Shown here in pieces: positions 61,194-64,000 of a stretch of DNA of 64,000 bases; the stretch's first letter is position 1; every line of letters begins with the position of its first letter. The stretch is from Pontivivens sp032464575 (GTDB lineage: Bacteria; Pseudomonadota; Alphaproteobacteria; Rhodobacterales; Rhodobacteraceae). Below the pieces are notes generated by a model, which was given only the letters and a program-made list of their open reading frames with translations, had not been told where the DNA came from and searched no databases. The stretch spans positions 434,001-498,000 of the forward strand of contig JAWDKM010000001.1 of the NCBI GenBank assembly GCA_032464575.1, read 5' to 3'. A program made the translations under genes and the position numbers.

Positions 61194-63278
61194 ATGGCTG
61201 CTTTCGTCCGCGTCCTGCTCTGCCTGATGCTGCTGACCGCACCGCTGCGGGCGGAGCCCCTGACGCGCGAGGCGGTGGCGGAGATGATCGTGCCGCCCAT
61301 GTCGCTCGGCGAGCCGCTGGGCGAAAACGGGGTGTGGGAGCTTCTGAATTCCGGCGGCGCGCATTCGGGCTATGTCTTCGAGACCGGGCCGCTGGCCCCC
61401 CTGCCCGGCTTTTCGGGTGCGATCATCAACCTGCTCGTAGTGCTGGACCTCGAAGGCACCTTCATCGACGTGAAGCTGGTCGAGCATAACGAGCCGATCT
61501 TCGTCTCGGGTCTCGGCGAGGCGCCGTTCCACCAGTTCTTCGAACAGTATCGAGGGCTCTCGATCTCCCAATCGCTGGTGGTAGGCACGCCCTATGGCGA
61601 GGGCGACGACGGCTCGGCGCTGGTCTATCTCGACGGCGTGACCAAGGCGACGGCGAGCGTGCGGATCGCGCACGAGTCGATCCTCGCCGCCACCCGCGCG
61701 GTGGCCCGCGAACGGATGCAAGGGGTCGCGAGCGGACCACCGGCGCATCCCGACCTCGATTATGTGGAAGAGTTGACCTGGGACGACCTCGTCGAACGGG
61801 GCCTCGCCACCCATCACGTTGTCACCAACGCCGAGGTGCAGGAGCAGTTCGCAGGCACCCGTTGGGAGCGGGACGACCCCGAGGCGATGGCAGATCCGGA
61901 GGCTCCCTACCTCGACTTGTGGGTGGTCGATCTTGGCCCGCCGTCCATCGCGGAGGCGGCACTGGCCTCCTCCACCCTGCGTGACCTACGCGCCTTCCAG
62001 ACCATCGCGACGGCAGACGAGATGATCCTCCTGATCGAGAGCGGGCGTCATGGGCTGACCGGCCCCGACTTCGTGCGCAACACGGCGCCCGACCTGATCT
62101 CGGCCGAGCAGGACGGGTTGCCCGTGGCACTGCGCGATGCGGACCTGCTGGTTGATGTGGCCCCCGACGCACCGATGGGCAACGCGATGATCCTTCGCAC
62201 CGACCGGCGGCTCGGCTTCGACCCGTCGCGGGAATGGACGCTCAACGTGCTTGCCACGCGGACCCACGGGATGCTCGCCGCCGAAGTCGGGACCGTGGCC
62301 CTGCCGGTCAGCCATGCCACGCCGGAGCGGTTCTTCACCCGGCCTGGTGTGGTCGAACCGGTGCCACCCTGGCTGGAGGCACTTCGCAACCGGCAGGCCG
62401 ATCTGGTCGTGGCGGGTGTCTTCCTGACCGGCCTCGTCGGAGTGCTGCTGGTTGGACAATCGTGGCTGGCGAGCCAGCGCTTCTTCACACCCGTGCGCCT
62501 CGGCATCCTCGCCTTCGTCACAGGTTTCATCGGCTGGTGGGGTCAGGGGCAGCTCTCCATCGTCACGGTGCTGGGCGTGCTGCGCACCGCGGTGGAGGGC
62601 GCGTCCTTCTCCTTCCTCCTCTACGATCCGTTCTCGCTGCTGATCTGGGGCGTGGCGATCATCGGCTTCGTGCTGTGGGGCCGCGGGCTCTTCTGCGGCT
62701 GGCTCTGCCCCTTTGGTGCGTTGCAGGAGTTCGCCCACCACCTCGGCCGACTCTTCCGCCTGCCGCGGATCGAGCCCTCGGCGGCGTGGGACAGGCGGTT
62801 GAAGGGGGTGAAATACGTGCTGCTCGCGGGCCTGGTCGCGACCGTGTTCATCGCCCCGGCGCAGATCGACACGGTGGCGGAGGTCGAGCCCTTCAAGACG
62901 GCGATCACCGTCTACTTCGTGCGGGAGTGGTATTACGTCCTCTACGCGGTGGTCTGGCTGGTGCTCGGCACGATGCTCTTCAAAGGGTTCTGCCGCTATG
63001 TCTGCCCATTGGGCGCCGTGATGGCCGTCGGCGGGATGCTGCGGGGCCGCGACTGGATCGCACGGCGGGCGGAATGTGGTTCGCCGTGCCAGCTCTGCAA
63101 GGTACAGTGCGCGTATGGGGCAATTAAGAAGTCCGGCGAGATACAGTATTCGGAGTGTTTCCAGTGCCTCGACTGCGTCAGCATCCACGACGACGCGAAG
63201 CAATGCGTGCCCCTCGTCCTCGAAGCGCGCAAGGGCGTCCGGCGCCCGCCCAAGCTGATGGAGGAGATGCCCGCATGA
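61194..63278 (+). CDS. NosR/NirI-family membrane flavo-iron-sulfur protein
   Basis: A 694-residue protein. It has a signal peptide (VRVLLCLMLLTAPLRA), then a periplasmic FMN-binding domain with DGVTKATAS. Thr153 is the likely flavinylation site, although the usual S/T-G-A-T is T-K-A-T here. Several membrane helices follow from about 395, with two CxxxCP loops (CGWLCPFGALQE and CRYVCPLGAVMA). The C-terminal ferredoxin-like region (ECGSPCQLCKVQC and ECFQCLDC) is somewhat irregular. NosR/NirI proteins pass electrons across or along the membrane, best known for N2O reduction. The next gene encodes the flavin transferase and overlaps by 4 nt. nosZ does not follow directly, so the partner reductase is uncertain. 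Confidence 0.9.
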   Translation: MAAFVRVLLCLMLLTAPLRAEPLTREAVAEMIVPPMSLGEPLGENGVWELLNSGGAHSGYVFETGPLAPLPGFSGAIINLLVVLDLEGTFIDVKLVEHNEPIFVSGLGEAPFHQFFEQYRGLSISQSLVVGTPYGEGDDGSALVYLDGVTKATASVRIAHESILAATRAVARERMQGVASGPPAHPDLDYVEELTWDDLVERGLATHHVVTNAEVQEQFAGTRWERDDPEAMADPEAPYLDLWVVDLGPPSIAEAALASSTLRDLRAFQTIATADEMILLIESGRHGLTGPDFVRNTAPDLISAEQDGLPVALRDADLLVDVAPDAPMGNAMILRTDRRLGFDPSREWTLNVLATRTHGMLAAEVGTVALPVSHATPERFFTRPGVVEPVPPWLEALRNRQADLVVAGVFLTGLVGVLLVGQSWLASQRFFTPVRLGILAFVTGFIGWWGQGQLSIVTVLGVLRTAVEGASFSFLLYDPFSLLIWGVAIIGFVLWGRGLFCGWLCPFGALQEFAHHLGRLFRLPRIEPSAAWDRRLKGVKYVLLAGLVATVFIAPAQIDTVAEVEPFKTAITVYFVREWYYVLYAVVWLVLGTMLFKGFCRYVCPLGAVMAVGGMLRGRDWIARRAECGSPCQLCKVQCAYGAIKKSGEIQYSECFQCLDCVSIHDDAKQCVPLVLEARKGVRRPPKLMEEMPA

Positions 63279-64000
63279 AGCGGCGGCGCTTCCTTGCCAT
63301 CTCGGCGGCCGCACTGGCGGCACCCGCCGCACAGGCCGGCGCGCGCTGGGACGGCGTGGCGCTGGGAGCCGAGGCCTCCATCCGGATCGATGGACCGGCA
63401 CCGGATGCCGACGCGGTCCTTGCCGAGTGCCGCGCCGAGCTCGCGCGGGCCGAGGCGCTGTTCTCGCTCTACCGCCTCTCGGCGCTCACCCAGTTGAACG
63501 CCACCGGCGAGCTCTATGCCCCGCCGCGGGAGATGGTGGAGCTTCTCGGCCAATGCGATGCGCTGTGGCGCGCGACGGACGGGCTCTTCGATCCGACCGT
63601 CCAGGCGCTTTGGACAGGCGGCGGGCGCGACCTGGTCGGATGGGAACGGGTCAGAGTGAGTGCCGCGCGCATCACACTCGGCCCCGGACAGGCGCTGACG
63701 CTCAACGGCATCGCGCAAGGCTGGGCCACGGACCGGATCGTCGCCTGTCTTCGTCGCGCGGGTTACGGGCGGGCGCTGGTCCATATCGGCGAACACTCGG
63801 CCCTGGGCGGGCCCTACCGTCTCGGCCTCGCCGATCCGGTGCACGGTCCGCTGGGACACCTGACGCTGGAGGACGGGGCACTCGCCACCTCCAGCCCCAT
63901 GGTCGACGAGATGCAGCACATCCTCGCGCCCCGCCCCGGTACCCCGCGCTGGTCGACGGTGAGCGTCGAGGCCGACCGCGCCGCACTCGCCGACGGGCTC
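63275..64000 (+). CDS. apbE: FAD:protein FMN transferase ApbE/NosX (partial, 3' end outside window)
   Basis: The first 242 codons of an ApbE-family enzyme, which attaches FMN from FAD to Thr/Ser of target proteins in the periplasm. The N-terminus has a twin-arginine-like signal (MKRRRFLAISAAALAAPAAQA). Family motifs are FSLYRLSALTQLNATGEL, NGIAQGWATDRIV and LVHIGEHSALGG. In the last, the common IGGE is IGEH, as in NosX-like members. The start lies inside the NosR-like stop (ATGA), so the enzyme is made together with its probable substrate. Confidence 0.92.
   Translation, partial: MKRRRFLAISAAALAAPAAQAGARWDGVALGAEASIRIDGPAPDADAVLAECRAELARAEALFSLYRLSALTQLNATGELYAPPREMVELLGQCDALWRATDGLFDPTVQALWTGGGRDLVGWERVRVSAARITLGPGQALTLNGIAQGWATDRIVACLRRAGYGRALVHIGEHSALGGPYRLGLADPVHGPLGHLTLEDGALATSSPMVDEMQHILAPRPGTPRWSTVSVEADRAALADGL

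Overview
The window is very GC-rich DNA with dense, short-spaced operons. It carries one edge of a photosynthesis gene cluster: crtB and crtI on the minus strand, and crtA-bchI-bchD-bchO on the plus strand. Spheroidene monooxygenase (crtA), perfect TGT-N12-ACA PpsR/CrtJ-type sites between crtI and crtA, and the gene repertoire fit a phototrophic alphaproteobacterium of the Rhodobacterales (Roseobacter/Rhodobacter type). The genus cannot be fixed from the sequence alone.

Layout. 1-6302: carotenoid and bacteriochlorophyll genes. 6310-8134: an ASCH-domain protein and a Crp/Fnr regulator, separated and followed by gene-poor stretches (6844-7468 and 8135-9021). 9022-10176: an orphan phnM-like gene. 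10286-54841: one apparent minus-strand operon of about 44.6 kb, read from right to left. Its order is a TolC-like outer-membrane channel, a 12,023-residue giant protein, a small DUF3467 protein, a GAF-like/HlyD membrane adaptor, a PqqD-like/M50/HlyD membrane protein, a truncated SecA-like ATPase, and a periplasmic HlyD-type adaptor. 55229-60203: a minus-strand tripartite tricarboxylate transporter operon (tctC-tctB-tctA) continuing into a CaiB/BaiF CoA-transferase and a short citrate-synthase-family lyase. 60308-61069: a lone ABC permease. 61194-64000: a NosR/NirI-like flavo-iron-sulfur membrane protein followed by ApbE, which runs off the window.

The centre of interest is the giant-protein operon. 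The giant protein has no classical signal peptide but a LEPRxLL-like N-terminal motif, then a DUF4347 domain with a His-Gly/Ala-Cys pair reminiscent of clan CD peptidases. Beyond that lie thousands of residues of repeated beta-rich modules and two blocks of RTX-like glycine/aspartate repeats. The neighbours supply an outer-membrane channel, three proteins with HlyD-type barrel-sandwich segments, a membrane-embedded metalloprotease-like protein and a SecA-type motor. No ABC ATPase is present. The simplest reading is a dedicated export machine, resembling type I secretion but powered by a SecA-like ATPase, for one giant surface or secreted protein. That is inference from architecture and synteny. 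A perfect TTGTGT-N8-ACACAA palindrome, which also fits TGT-N12-ACA, sits at the probable promoter of the operon and raises the possibility of light/redox control shared with the photosynthesis genes.

The transporter/CoA-transferase/lyase operon suggests uptake of a citrate-like acid, its activation to a CoA ester and carbon-carbon cleavage. The NosR-like/ApbE pair suggests membrane electron transfer through a covalently bound FMN; no nosZ is visible.
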